DNA from: Methylobacterium sp. Leaf118 | GTDB taxonomy: Bacteria > Pseudomonadota > Alphaproteobacteria > Rhizobiales > Beijerinckiaceae | Assembly: GCF_920984675.1 (NCBI RefSeq) | Contig: NZ_CAKLBV010000014.1 | Location: 31,080-95,079 of the forward strand | Direction of reading: 5' to 3' | Length of the DNA: 64,000 nt | Shown here: one piece after another, positions 31,935 through 39,129 of the stretch | Position numbering within the stretch: the stretch's first letter is position 1 | Layout: every line of letters starts with the position of its first letter | Program-made: the position numbers and the translations under genes | The notes under the pieces: model-generated | Told to the model about the DNA's origin: nothing | Database searches by the model: none | The model's input: only the letters and a program-made list of their open reading frames with translations

Positions 31935-31980
31935 CCGGCCCAAACCGACGCGGCGCGCGTCTGGCGTCGGTTTTGGCCGG
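31935..31980. terminator. Bidirectional hairpin between convergent genes
   Basis: A long inverted repeat: CCGGCC-C-AAACCGACGC (31935-31951) pairs with GCGTCGGTTT-T-GGCCGG (31964-31980), 16 base pairs with one mismatch and a 12-base loop. It lies between the end of the rightward endolysin gene and the end of the leftward 78-residue gene, the place of a shared terminator. The T-run is inside the stem, so strength is uncertain. Confidence 0.5.
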
Positions 31981-32015
31981 CAATAGCAGCGCACTTCAAC
32001 CGCTTATTCGGGCTT

Positions 32016-32252
32016 CTACCTCGTTCTGGCGCCGAGCATCGGCAAGCCAAGCCTGCCTCTGACACCTTGGATTTCAGCCGTGCTCTCGGCGTCCAATTCC
32101 CTCGACAGCCGGTAGAGCACTTCGCACTCGTCATCGGTGAGCCGAGGATCGTCCGAGTAGTTCTGCGGAAGTTTCGCCGTGAAATCCGTACCTTCGCAAG
32201 CCCGCACATGGGCCATGTAGCGCTTCAACAGTGCGGCGTGATCGACGAGCAT
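32016..32252 (-). CDS. Small hypothetical protein (reverse, in lysis module)
   Basis: A 78-residue protein, AGGAG eight bases before the ATG. The sequence MLVDHAALLKRYMAHVRACEG, then LTDDECEVLYRLSREL is helical, like small DNA-associated or regulatory phage proteins, but no family is recognised. It is transcribed against the lysis genes and diverges from the membrane-protein gene at 32335, so it has its own promoter and may be a moron. Confidence 0.6.
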   Translation of the reverse strand: MLVDHAALLKRYMAHVRACEGTDFTAKLPQNYSDDPRLTDDECEVLYRLSRELDAESTAEIQGVRGRLGLPMLGARTR

Positions 32253-32334
32253 CTCTGAGGCTCCTGATTGCGCTCAGGCTACCGCACCCGCGCCGGCCGG
32301 GCCAGCCGCGCCCCCTCCCACATCGAGAGAGACC

Positions 32335-32898
32335 ATGACCCGCATCCTTCTCGCGGCGCTGGCGCTCGCCTGCGTCTGCTCTCCCGCGCTCGCCGAGACC
32401 GTCACCGTCAATGGCCAGCCGGTCGTCGTCCTGCCCTGGGGCGATTACATCGCGGCCCTGGCGGTCGCCCTGCGCGAGCCGATCCTGACGATCCTCCTGC
32501 CGATCGTCGCCGGCTACGTCATCCAGGCCATCCGCCGGGTGTACCCGTGGGCGGCCCTGTTCCTCTCGCAGCGGCGCGTCGAGATGATGCTGGAGGCCGC
32601 CGTCGGCTACGGGCTCAACGCGGTCCAAGGCGCCGCCAAGGGCAAAACACTGTCGGCCAACGTCGCGGTGCCGGTGATCGCCAAGGGCGCGCAGTACGTC
32701 ATCGATAGCGCCCCGCCCGCCGTCATCAAGGCGGCCGGCGGGGCGGACGGCATCGCGGCCCGGATGTTCCGGAAGCTGGATCTCGACGACCACGCCAACG
32801 AGGCGAACGTGCTGGTGCCGGCGCTCGACCGGATCGGCGGGTTCGCGCCGCCCACCGAAGAGGATCTGCGCGACGCGGACCGGATGACCCGCGGCTGA
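32335..32898 (+). CDS. Membrane-associated lysis-module protein (holin-like)
   Basis: A 187-residue protein with a signal-like start (MTRILLAALALACVCSPALAE), one further hydrophobic segment (AALAVALREPILTILLPIVAGYVI, about residues 39-62), and an amphipathic helical C-terminal region (EMMLEAAVGYGLNAVQG). This layout is like LL-H-type holins (Phage_holin_6 group), where one membrane helix is followed by amphipathic helices. It lies in the lysis region after the endolysin. The holin call is by layout only. Confidence 0.5.
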   Translation: MTRILLAALALACVCSPALAETVTVNGQPVVVLPWGDYIAALAVALREPILTILLPIVAGYVIQAIRRVYPWAALFLSQRRVEMMLEAAVGYGLNAVQGAAKGKTLSANVAVPVIAKGAQYVIDSAPPAVIKAAGGADGIAARMFRKLDLDDHANEANVLVPALDRIGGFAPPTEEDLRDADRMTRG

Positions 32899-32902
32899 TC
32901 CG

Positions 32903-33331
32903 GTGCTTCTCGCCGAGGCCCAAGCGCAGACGGCAGAGGCCGCCAAGGCCGCTGCCCAGGCTGCTGACGTCTACATCAACCAGGGCGTCCTCGGTACGAC
33001 CTGCGTCGTCTTCATCCTGCTGTTTCTTGGCGCCTGCCTCGTCATCCGGGCGCTCTACAAGGACCTGAAGGCGAGCCACACTGCTGCGCTCGCTGCTCAG
33101 GTCGCCGACCGCGAGAAGGTGGTGCTCGCCATCAACGCGGCGGCCTCGGCAGCGGAAAAGGCCGCGACGGCGCAGAGCAGCCTCGCCGCCGCCCTGGAGA
33201 CCAACAAGGACGCCAGCGAAGACCTCACGAAGCAAGTCGAGCTTGCGGCACAGGAGACCCGGCACGCCGTCGGCAACATCCTGGCCGCCATCAACGGCCT
33301 CGCCACGCAGGCCGCCCGGGGGCGCCCATGA
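32903..33331 (+). CDS. Membrane-anchored coiled-coil lysis-module protein
   Basis: A 142-residue protein with GTG start. After a short Ala/Gln-rich segment comes one membrane helix (GTTCVVFILLFLGACLVIRALY, about residues 30-52) and then about 90 residues of Ala/Glu/Lys coiled coil. One membrane helix plus a periplasmic coiled coil is the layout of an i-spanin, though no partner lipoprotein is obvious. The next gene overlaps its stop by four bases. Confidence 0.5.
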   Translation: MLLAEAQAQTAEAAKAAAQAADVYINQGVLGTTCVVFILLFLGACLVIRALYKDLKASHTAALAAQVADREKVVLAINAAASAAEKAATAQSSLAAALETNKDASEDLTKQVELAAQETRHAVGNILAAINGLATQAARGRP

Positions 33332-33645
33332 TCTGGAGGCGCGTCATGTCGTGGTTCTTCCCTCGCCCGCCCGAGATGCCGGATTCCTCCGCGCTCGACG
33401 CGATCCTGGCTCAGAACATCCAGGCCCAGCAGAGGGCAGCCAATGCCGCCGAGGACGTCACCGCCGCAGCCGACGACAATCGCGAGCACGTCGAGGCCGC
33501 CGTGGGCGGCTTCAACGCCCGCACCGCCGCCCGGGTCCGCCACCGCACGCAAGAGCCATCCACCAGCGGGCCTCGCGCCGTGGTCGATGCCGCCGTTCGA
33601 CAAATGAGGACGCGCGCCGAGCGCGCCGAGGAGAGGGCGCGGTGA
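33328..33645 (+). CDS. Small hypothetical lysis-module protein
   Basis: A 105-residue protein starting MIWRRVMSWFFPRPPEMP, with a short amphipathic/hydrophobic start and then Ala/Glu/Arg-rich helix (QNIQAQQRAANAAEDVTAAADDNREHV). It overlaps both neighbours by four bases (ATGA and GTGA), so it is translated with them. Coiled-coil pairing with the preceding membrane protein is possible. No family recognised. Confidence 0.5.
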   Translation: MIWRRVMSWFFPRPPEMPDSSALDAILAQNIQAQQRAANAAEDVTAAADDNREHVEAAVGGFNARTAARVRHRTQEPSTSGPRAVVDAAVRQMRTRAERAEERAR

Positions 33646-34217
33646 TTTACAACCAGGGACCCGAGGGAATCCGGCAGGTGCTGTACCTGACGTCGCTGCT
33701 GCTCGTCGTCGGCTACCAGACGATCAACGTCTTCGTCCCGAACGCCGACATGATCGTCTCGACGCGCATCCTGGCCGCCGGCATCTACAGCACCGTCGTC
33801 TATGCCTACGCCCGCGACGCCTGGGAGGCGGTGCGCAAGCCCGAGCCCGACAAGAGCGACTACCTCATCCTCGGGATCTGGCTGTCGTTCGTTTCGCACC
33901 TCGCCCAGACCACCTACGCCATCATCTACCGGCTGGCGGACGCGCCGAAGTGGCTCCTGAACGCCGAGGTCGTGCCGTTCATCGTCGGGGTCTCGATGGT
34001 GGCGGCGATCCTGCACGTCGCGGCGACCGGCGGGATCAAGGAGGGCGTGCCGCGCCGCAGCCGCGTGGCTCTCGGGCTCGGCGTCGGCTGCGCCGTCATC
34101 ATGGTCGGGGCCATCATCGCGACCAGGCCCGACGTCGCCCCGGTGATCGAGCGGGCCCGGCCTTGGATCGGGGATTGGTTCAAAACAGGAAGCCTAGGTG
34201 GTCCGCCGCCGGCATGA
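33642..34217 (+). CDS. Multi-pass membrane protein at end of lysis module
   Basis: A 191-residue integral membrane protein, GTG start in the previous stop. Five hydrophobic segments are visible: VLYLTSLLLVVGYQTINVFV, STRILAAGIYSTVVYAYA, YLILGIWLSFVSHLAQTTYAI, VVPFIVGVSMVAAILHVA and VALGLGVGCAVIMVGAIIA. It is the last gene before a strong terminator. As the most hydrophobic product of the lysis module it is a second holin or antiholin candidate; a lysogenic function is also possible. Confidence 0.6.
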   Translation: MIYNQGPEGIRQVLYLTSLLLVVGYQTINVFVPNADMIVSTRILAAGIYSTVVYAYARDAWEAVRKPEPDKSDYLILGIWLSFVSHLAQTTYAIIYRLADAPKWLLNAEVVPFIVGVSMVAAILHVAATGGIKEGVPRRSRVALGLGVGCAVIMVGAIIATRPDVAPVIERARPWIGDWFKTGSLGGPPPA

Positions 34218-34280
34218 GGGACGAACCGCCCCCGCTCACCCGTTGACCCTGTGATCCCTTCCAGAGGGCTCGACAGACTC

Positions 34281-34313
34281 AGCCCCGCCCGGGAAACCGC
34301 GGCGGGGCTTTTT
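34281..34313 (+). terminator. Intrinsic terminator of late operon
   Basis: AGCCCCGCC (34281-34289), loop CGGGAAACCGC, GGCGGGGCT (34301-34309), then a run of T. A perfect nine-base-pair GC stem with T-tail on the plus strand, following the last late gene. It separates the rightward late genes from the leftward accessory operon. Confidence 0.88.
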
Positions 34314-34340
34314 CATGTCGAGAGCAGCGCTCTTCCCGAC

Positions 34341-34847
34341 CTACCGTGCCGATGGAAAATACCCAGCCTTCCAGAGGTGGATGTACCTGTCCAAGGCGAC
34401 GAGGGCGTACCCGATCGGATCGTCCGGCCAGCCGCCTTCCGGCACGAGGCGCCGGAGCGCAGCGGCAACGCGCTCCTCCTCCAGGCTGTAGGGACGAGCG
34501 TGCAGGTCGCGGCGCTTGAGAGCGTCAATGGCCTCAAGCTCCAGGGTCCGGGCTTCATCGTCTGGGACCGGCGACCCGTCAGGCCGGCGCCACAGGTTGT
34601 CGGAGGGCGCCGCGCCCACCGCTGCTGCGATGGCGTCGGCGATGACCGTCACGCCGTCCGCGCTGATCCGCCCGCGCGAAGCGCCGCGGCCGTGGATGAC
34701 GTGCCCGCCCTCCTCCAGCCGGTTCTTGATCTCATGGGCGACTCGGGCTCGGCCGTCGGGGGATCGAATATCCGGAGCGATGCCTCGTAGGAGCAGTTCG
34801 TCGAGGCTGCGGGCTGCGGGCAAATTGGCATCGGGCTTATCGTTCAT
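34341..34847 (-). CDS. Hypothetical phage protein, last gene of leftward operon
   Basis: A protein of 168 residues if started at ATG 34847 (GGACGGA just upstream); an in-frame GTG at 34883 would add 12 residues but has GGAGG directly against it. The sequence has an N-terminal helical part (ARSLDELLLRGIAPDI), a beta-like middle (GGHVIHGRGASRGRISADGVTVIAD) and an aromatic C-terminus (YALVALDRYIHLWKAGYFPS). No family is recognised. It is separated from the next gene upstream by 150 bases holding two palindromes, unlike the rest of the operon, so it probably has separate control. Confidence 0.6.
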   Translation of the reverse strand: MNDKPDANLPAARSLDELLLRGIAPDIRSPDGRARVAHEIKNRLEEGGHVIHGRGASRGRISADGVTVIADAIAAAVGAAPSDNLWRRPDGSPVPDDEARTLELEAIDALKRRDLHARPYSLEEERVAAALRRLVPEGGWPDDPIGYALVALDRYIHLWKAGYFPSAR

Positions 34848-34880
34848 CGGCAATCCGTCCGCATCAAAGCCAACAGACGC

Positions 34881-34907
34881 CACCCTCCCATGCGGGGGTG
34901 GAGGGTG
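34881..34907. repeat. Hairpin over the upstream start region
   Basis: CACCCTCC (34881-34888) and GGAGGGTG (34900-34907) can pair, eight base pairs with an 11-base loop. On the minus strand it would hide GGAGG and the alternative GTG start of the following gene. Possible translational control or a weak terminator. Confidence 0.3.
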
Positions 34908-34940
34908 CGGATCGGCGCTCTCGCTGTCACAACCTGAACG

Positions 34941-34974
34941 CGGTAGCTACCGACCGAATGGGATCTCAGATCCC
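34941..34974. promoter_or_regulatory. Two perfect palindromes, operator candidates
   Basis: CGGTAGCTACCG (34941-34952, fully palindromic) and GGGATCTCAGATCCC (34960-34974, seven-base arms around one base) lie 7 bases apart in the only sizeable gap near the downstream end of the leftward operon. Such paired dyads are the usual look of repressor sites. The HTH protein encoded directly upstream (35034-35633) is a natural candidate ligand, but that is inference. Confidence 0.45.
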
Positions 34975-35033
34975 CGGCAGATGTTCCGACGCGGGGATGA
35001 CGCAGGGGGGGCATTCCGCCCGGCGCCATCCGG

Positions 35034-35633
35034 TTATCCGATCTGCTCGCCCTCACCCTCGTCCTGCTGTTTCTTGATCGCCTCGTCGAGCTTGTCGGCG
35101 ATCTGCTTGGCCTCGGCCGCATTCTGGCGCAGGAGCGCCAGCAGATCGCGACAGACCCCGGGCGGGACGCGTCGCCGCCTCGAGCTGCCGTCGGCCATCC
35201 ACGCTCGGACTCGCGCCGTGTCTCCGAGCCCCAGCGCTCGCGCCATCTCGGCCTGCCAGTGATCCGGACCGTAAAGCGTCTCGCCGATCTGGCGCAGCAC
35301 CGTCGGGGTGAATTGCGTGGTCAGAGCAAGATCGCGCTGATCCTGGCCGCGCTGGTGGTAATAGCCCATCCAGTACGGGCCTTGGTCCTCGATCTTGACC
35401 GGGCCCTTGGGCAAGCCGCCGGCCGGCAGGATCGCCAGGATGCCGTCCCCTTTCGCGTCGGGGAATGCCTTGAGTAGCAGCGGGAGCCCGACGGCCGGGC
35501 GCGTCAGCAGCACGTCGAGGAGCCCCGTATCGGAGACGCGGCGGTCGGAGCGGCGCAAAAATGCGCCCTCAAGGCGACCGACGACGCGGCCGAGGAGATA
35601 CATCGGGTCTGTGGAGTCGAGGTCGAGCGGCAT
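35034..35633 (-). CDS. Cas8c/Csd1 C-terminal-like domain fused to HTH domain
   Basis: A 199-residue protein. Residues 8-95 carry the landmarks of the C-terminal (Cas11c) part of type I-C Cas8c/Csd1: DPMYLLGR then LE (9-22), RPAVGLPLLLK (45-55) and IEDQGPYWMGYYHQR (81-95), where Csd1 proteins have DPAYRLGR..LE, ATPA..P.LLR and LEDQG...GYYHQR. Residues about 118-170 (LYGPDHWQAEMARALGLG, then RVRAWMADG and VPPGVCRDLLALL) form a helix-turn-helix, and the end is a coiled coil. There are no other cas genes or repeats nearby. It could be an anti-CRISPR mimic, a phage regulator, or the ancestor-type fold. The homology is from memory of the family. Confidence 0.7.
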   Translation of the reverse strand: MPLDLDSTDPMYLLGRVVGRLEGAFLRRSDRRVSDTGLLDVLLTRPAVGLPLLLKAFPDAKGDGILAILPAGGLPKGPVKIEDQGPYWMGYYHQRGQDQRDLALTTQFTPTVLRQIGETLYGPDHWQAEMARALGLGDTARVRAWMADGSSRRRRVPPGVCRDLLALLRQNAAEAKQIADKLDEAIKKQQDEGEGEQIG

Positions 35634-35635
35634 CG

Positions 35636-36010
35636 TCAGCCCCGCATGATCGTCTGGATGGTGCGGGCGCTGGGCTTGCCGCCCTCGGTCGCGTCGATCC
35701 ACGCTTTGGCCGAGGTCTTCGTGGCGAGCGCCGCCGCCATGCTGGTGCATCCGCGCGCCACCTGGGCAAGGGCCGCATCGACCGCGGGGCTCGCAAAACT
35801 CGCATTGGCGAGGGGCTTGCCGTCGATCATGACCGATCGCAGGGCGCCGATCTCAATGGCATTCTGGATCGCCGAAGCACGGATCTCGGACGCCCAGGCG
35901 ATTTGCTTCTCGGAGCCGGTCAGGGCCGGCGCGTCGATCAGATCGATCGCGAAGCCGACGATCATATCGTTGTTCTGGCCGGCGGTTTTGGGGGAAACGG
36001 TAATGTTCAT
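35636..36010 (-). CDS. Phage protein with GSEKQIAWA motif
   Basis: A 124-residue protein, GGAGG five bases before ATG 36010. It contains LTGSEKQIAWASEIRASAI, a motif I know from small phage and plasmid proteins of unknown function, followed by AKAWIDATEGG, which often ends these proteins. It ends just two bases before the start of the Cas8c-like/HTH gene, so the two are one translational unit and may work together. Confidence 0.65.
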   Translation of the reverse strand: MNITVSPKTAGQNNDMIVGFAIDLIDAPALTGSEKQIAWASEIRASAIQNAIEIGALRSVMIDGKPLANASFASPAVDAALAQVARGCTSMAAALATKTSAKAWIDATEGGKPSARTIQTIMRG

Positions 36011-36065
36011 GATCGCCTCCGGAGGCTGAGTGTCGGCGGCCCCGTGGCCCTCCGATGCACCTTGT

Positions 36066-36368
36066 TTAAGGTGCGGATTGTGGCGCGTCAAGCCCGCCCG
36101 GCGCCGGCCCCCACGACCCCGGCGAGCAATCCCAGCCCTCGGCTCGCAGCCGCTCGTAATGCGCGTGCATGTCCTTCATGACGTGACCGCCGCGGTGACC
36201 GCAGGCCGCGCACCGGACTTTCCTCCCGAGATCGTCCCGGGTCATGCGGGGGTCGAGCGTGTCGAGCCGAATCACCGCGCGGTGCGGGCAGTGGAGCCCG
36301 TTGCAGTAAACCACGATCGACGTATCGCCTGAGGCGAGCCAGTCGGCGACGGTGGGGTTATCGCTCAC
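36066..36368 (-). CDS. Zinc-ribbon-type small protein
   Basis: A 100-residue protein with GTG start at 36368, overlapping the stop of the gene upstream. It has CNGLHCPH early and VRCAACGHRGG later, which gives four or five zinc ligands spaced as in a zinc ribbon, with the intervening LDTLDPRMTRDDLGRK typical of a group of small Rhizobiales and phage proteins. Function unknown. Confidence 0.65.
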   Translation of the reverse strand: MSDNPTVADWLASGDTSIVVYCNGLHCPHRAVIRLDTLDPRMTRDDLGRKVRCAACGHRGGHVMKDMHAHYERLRAEGWDCSPGSWGPAPGGLDAPQSAP

Positions 36369-36564
36369 GTTCCGCTGCCCGCTCGGCTCTCTCGCGAGCA
36401 AGCGCCCGCATGGCTTCGGCGTAGAGATCGACCTGGCTGCCAGGGATGGCGATGCCGGTGTCACGTCGGGCCGCGATCCGCCGGGCCAGTTCCTCGATAT
36501 CGGCTGACGTGAAGGCCGCGGCCGGCTTGGTGGAGAGGTCGAGGCTCGCGGCAGAGTCGGGCAT
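36358..36564 (-). CDS. Small hypothetical phage protein
   Basis: A 68-residue helical protein (FTSADIEELARRIAARRDTG; VDLYAEAMRALARERAERAAERE). Its stop overlaps the zinc-ribbon gene start by eleven bases, placing it in the leftward operon. Not recognised. Confidence 0.5.
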   Translation of the reverse strand: MPDSAASLDLSTKPAAAFTSADIEELARRIAARRDTGIAIPGSQVDLYAEAMRALARERAERAAERER

Positions 36565-36604
36565 CCCCGGAGCCTACCTGGGGGAGGGCGGGGAGGCGAG
36601 GGGA

Positions 36605-37378
36605 TCAGACCTCGATCACGAGCGCCGGATCAAAGCCGCTGACGTTCTCCCGGCCGTAGCCATGGGGGTTGCAGAGCACCCGCGTGCGGCCGACCCGATA
36701 GTCACACGAGGCGTGAGTGTGCCCATGGATCCATAGGTCGGGCGCCCACGACTTGATGTGCCACGTCAGGTCGCTGGCGAAAGCGGGGTTGAGCGGATCG
36801 CCCTGGAAGTGCGGGGCGATGGAGCCGGGATGCGGCGCGTGGTGAGTTATGACGACGGTCGGGCCGTCGAAGGGCTCGGCGAACAGGCTATCGAATGCCA
36901 CCAGCGTCTCGTCGTGCAGGGTGAAGGCGTCGGTGGTCGTGAACCTCCGGCGATCAGGCCCGAGCGCTATCAAGGCGTGGTCGTTCATCTGCCGACTGGC
37001 GACCATTTGGGTCAGCACCTCGTCGCCCGGTTCCCCACGGTCGAGGCAGTAGTCGGTCCAAAGCGTCGCCCCGATGAAGCGCACCCCGCTGATCGTCGCG
37101 GCCTGGTTTTCGAGGAACGTGATGCCGTGATCGGCGGCGGCTACCCGCCCGCGCGCCAGCTCCTCCCGCATCTCGCGCTGGTAGAACGAGTGATTGCCCG
37201 CCACCGTGACGATCGGCGTTGGGCGCGGGAAGAAGGAGCGCAGGAAGGCGAACGCCTCCGGCATCCCCTCACAGACATCGCCCGCGCACACGACGACATC
37301 CGCGCCGGGCGCCAGCGAGGGCTCCCAGGACAGCGCTCGGGCGTCGAAGTGCAGATCGGAGAAGACGTGGAGGCGCAT
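36605..37378 (-). CDS. Metallophosphoesterase
   Basis: A 257-residue calcineurin-type phosphoesterase. All motifs are present: SDLHFD (D8, H10), GDVCEG (about 33), VAGNHSFY (about 60-65), ITHHAPH (about 177-183) and IHGHTHASCD (about 218). These bind two metal ions. Substrate cannot be told from sequence; cyclic nucleotides, nucleic acid ends or Nudix-like products are all known for the family. It starts four bases after the previous gene in the leftward operon, so it is phage-encoded. Confidence 0.88.
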   Translation of the reverse strand: MRLHVFSDLHFDARALSWEPSLAPGADVVVCAGDVCEGMPEAFAFLRSFFPRPTPIVTVAGNHSFYQREMREELARGRVAAADHGITFLENQAATISGVRFIGATLWTDYCLDRGEPGDEVLTQMVASRQMNDHALIALGPDRRRFTTTDAFTLHDETLVAFDSLFAEPFDGPTVVITHHAPHPGSIAPHFQGDPLNPAFASDLTWHIKSWAPDLWIHGHTHASCDYRVGRTRVLCNPHGYGRENVSGFDPALVIEV

Positions 37379-37381
37379 GTC

Positions 37382-37753
37382 TCAAGACCTCCCCTCATCT
37401 CCAGCCGAGGGGCTGGGATCGGGAGCGGTGGGGGAGGGCTTTCGCTTCCGAGGCTTGGTGACCTTGTAGCCGTGGCGCTCAAGGCACTCGGCCATCTCGG
37501 ACAAGGCAACGAAGTCGAGGTCGTTCGCGTCGCACGCTCGGACGCCGCTGTTCCGGCTGACGATCACGACTTGAGACCAATCGGCGTGCGCCTGAGAGAC
37601 TACCATCCCCGCGCCGAAGTGCGTTGCCAGCGGATCGCGGCTCCGAACAGACCATTGCAGCATGGCGGCAGCGATTTGTTCTCCAATCGGACCGTCGCGC
37701 CGGAGATCGGCCATGTAGTCGTTGTAAAGGACGGCGACCGTGTTGAAGCCCAT
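37382..37753 (-). CDS. Hypothetical phage protein
   Basis: A 123-residue protein, start ATG 37753. The N-terminal part (MGFNTVAVLYNDYMADLRRDGPIGEQIAAAMLQW, then FGAGMVVSQAHADWSQVVIVSRNSG) is a small alpha/beta domain that recurs in phages of Alphaproteobacteria without known function; the C-terminus is basic and Pro/Ser-rich. Ends just ahead of the phosphoesterase start. Confidence 0.55.
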   Translation of the reverse strand: MGFNTVAVLYNDYMADLRRDGPIGEQIAAAMLQWSVRSRDPLATHFGAGMVVSQAHADWSQVVIVSRNSGVRACDANDLDFVALSEMAECLERHGYKVTKPRKRKPSPTAPDPSPSAGDEGRS

Positions 37754-37757
37754 GGGC

Positions 37758-38309
37758 CTACGCCTCCTGCTCTGCGGGTAAGGGGTGGGGGAGAGGATCT
37801 GGCGTCTCGGCTGTGCCGACCGCGCCCTCGTGAACCGAGCCCGTGCCGGTCTCGGCCCTCTGGGCTTCGGTCGCTGACGCGGGCGCCATATGCTTGAGCG
37901 TGGACTGCCACCACTCGGCCTCGCCGAGCCGCCCGTTGCAGTAGCCGCCGGACCATGCTGCTTCGTCGCCGATCGGCGTGTAGGTCTCGCCGTCCTCGCT
38001 GATCCCGTCATCGGGCGACTTCTCGGCGGCCATGCGGTGGCGCCAGTAGGCCATCTGGCCGTCGGCTTTAGCGCGAAGCGTCTCGATCACGTCGCGCTCG
38101 GCGTTCGCCGCGTCGCGCTGGGCGACGACCTTGTAGCCGATCTCCCGCCGGAGGGTGGCGCGCACCTCTTCGATCCGCGTCGCGGCTTCGGCCAAGAGGT
38201 TGCGGGCGTCGTCCAGGCTGTCGAAGCCGCACAGGCCGGCGCTGGCGACCTCCTTGCGGACGAGGGCTACGAAGTCGTCGTTCGATAGGCCGGGAAGGTG
38301 CAAGATCAT
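37758..38309 (-). CDS. Hypothetical coiled-coil phage protein
   Basis: A 183-residue protein. The N-terminus is MILHLPGLSNDDFVALVRKEVASAG; the middle is a long helix (RIEEVRATLRREIGYKVVAQRDAANAERDVIETLRAK), probably coiled coil. The C-terminal third is low in complexity. Overlaps the gene upstream by four bases (ATGA). Not recognised. Confidence 0.5.
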   Translation of the reverse strand: MILHLPGLSNDDFVALVRKEVASAGLCGFDSLDDARNLLAEAATRIEEVRATLRREIGYKVVAQRDAANAERDVIETLRAKADGQMAYWRHRMAAEKSPDDGISEDGETYTPIGDEAAWSGGYCNGRLGEAEWWQSTLKHMAPASATEAQRAETGTGSVHEGAVGTAETPDPLPHPLPAEQEA

Positions 38310-38587
38310 CGGTTAGCCTCTCTCTCAAGCGCAATCCCCTTGTCGATCCAGTCGATGCGGGACTGCGGCCCGCCCTTCTCGACCACTGCCGCCCGAAGCC
38401 GGATCAGGGCTTCAAGCTGCGTTTCCGGCGGGGGCTTGGGACGTGTCCGCAGGAACTCCGCAAGCGCGTCATGGGCGGCCATCGCCTCGGTGACGGTCTC
38501 GTAGATTAGTTTGACGTGCGGGCCTTCCGGGCAGCCGGAGTGGCCGGCAAGGAAGGGATCACCGAGGGCTTTGCGGAGATCTGTCAT
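38306..38587 (-). CDS. Small hypothetical phage protein
   Basis: A 93-residue protein: MTDLRKALGDPFLAGHSG, then a helical LIYETVTEAMAAHDALAEFLRT and a second helix (QLEALIRLRAAVVEKGG). It overlaps both neighbours by four bases (ATGA on either side), a clear operon member. No function recognised. Confidence 0.5.
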   Translation of the reverse strand: MTDLRKALGDPFLAGHSGCPEGPHVKLIYETVTEAMAAHDALAEFLRTRPKPPPETQLEALIRLRAAVVEKGGPQSRIDWIDKGIALEREANR

Positions 38588-39129
38588 CCGCGCGTCCCCT
38601 GGGTGGCGAGAAGCTTGGTCGCGGTGCGCAAGTCGTTTCGGGTGATCCGGCTATCGAGTAGGCCACGCGGTATCGGCCCCACCGGCTCGCCCTGAGACAG
38701 AATGGCCGCGAACGGCTTCAGCCCAGTCTCAAGCGCGTTCGTGCGCTCTTGAAGCCGTTCGGCGACGCGGCGCCACGAAGCCGCTTCTTCCCGCCAGCGC
38801 TGCCGATCGGCCGCGAGGCGCAGGGTGCCGTCGAGCCCCTGCTTCATCTGCCGGACCAGCGCGTCGGGGTCATGTCCCTCGGTGACAAGCTCGGCGCGCA
38901 GATCATCGCCGCTCATGGCGAGGATGCGGTCGACCTCGCGGTCGTCCTCCTCGTCCGCCGCCACAGCGCTTTCAGGTTGGCGTTGCGTTCCCCCCAACCG
39001 CCGACGCAGCACGCTCAACGCATCCTGAAACACCTCGTGCGGGCTCTGTGGCCGGGCGTGGTCGCCCATGCCGAGGATGGTCAGGAGTTCGGCCAGATCG
39101 GCCTGCGCGATGTCGGTGTCAGTCGCCAT
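38584..39129 (-). CDS. Hypothetical coiled-coil phage protein
   Basis: A 181-residue protein, GGAGG six bases before ATG 39129. It is strongly charged and helical (EEDDREVDRILAMSGDDLRAELVTEG; RQRWREEAASWRRVAERLQERTNALE). The last residues (RNDLRTATKLLATQG) look like a separate helix. Unknown function. Confidence 0.5.
   Translation of the reverse strand: MATDTDIAQADLAELLTILGMGDHARPQSPHEVFQDALSVLRRRLGGTQRQPESAVAADEEDDREVDRILAMSGDDLRAELVTEGHDPDALVRQMKQGLDGTLRLAADRQRWREEAASWRRVAERLQERTNALETGLKPFAAILSQGEPVGPIPRGLLDSRITRNDLRTATKLLATQGTRG

Noticed and set aside
34281..34313. Use of the terminator hairpin for the leftward operon as well
   Set aside because: The T-run is only on the plus strand. On the minus strand the stem is followed by GAGTCTG, so termination there is not supported.
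35034..35633. A real type I-C CRISPR-Cas locus
   Set aside because: Only the C-terminal Cas8c-like domain is present, at a fraction of the normal length, with no cas5, cas7, cas3 or repeats in the window.
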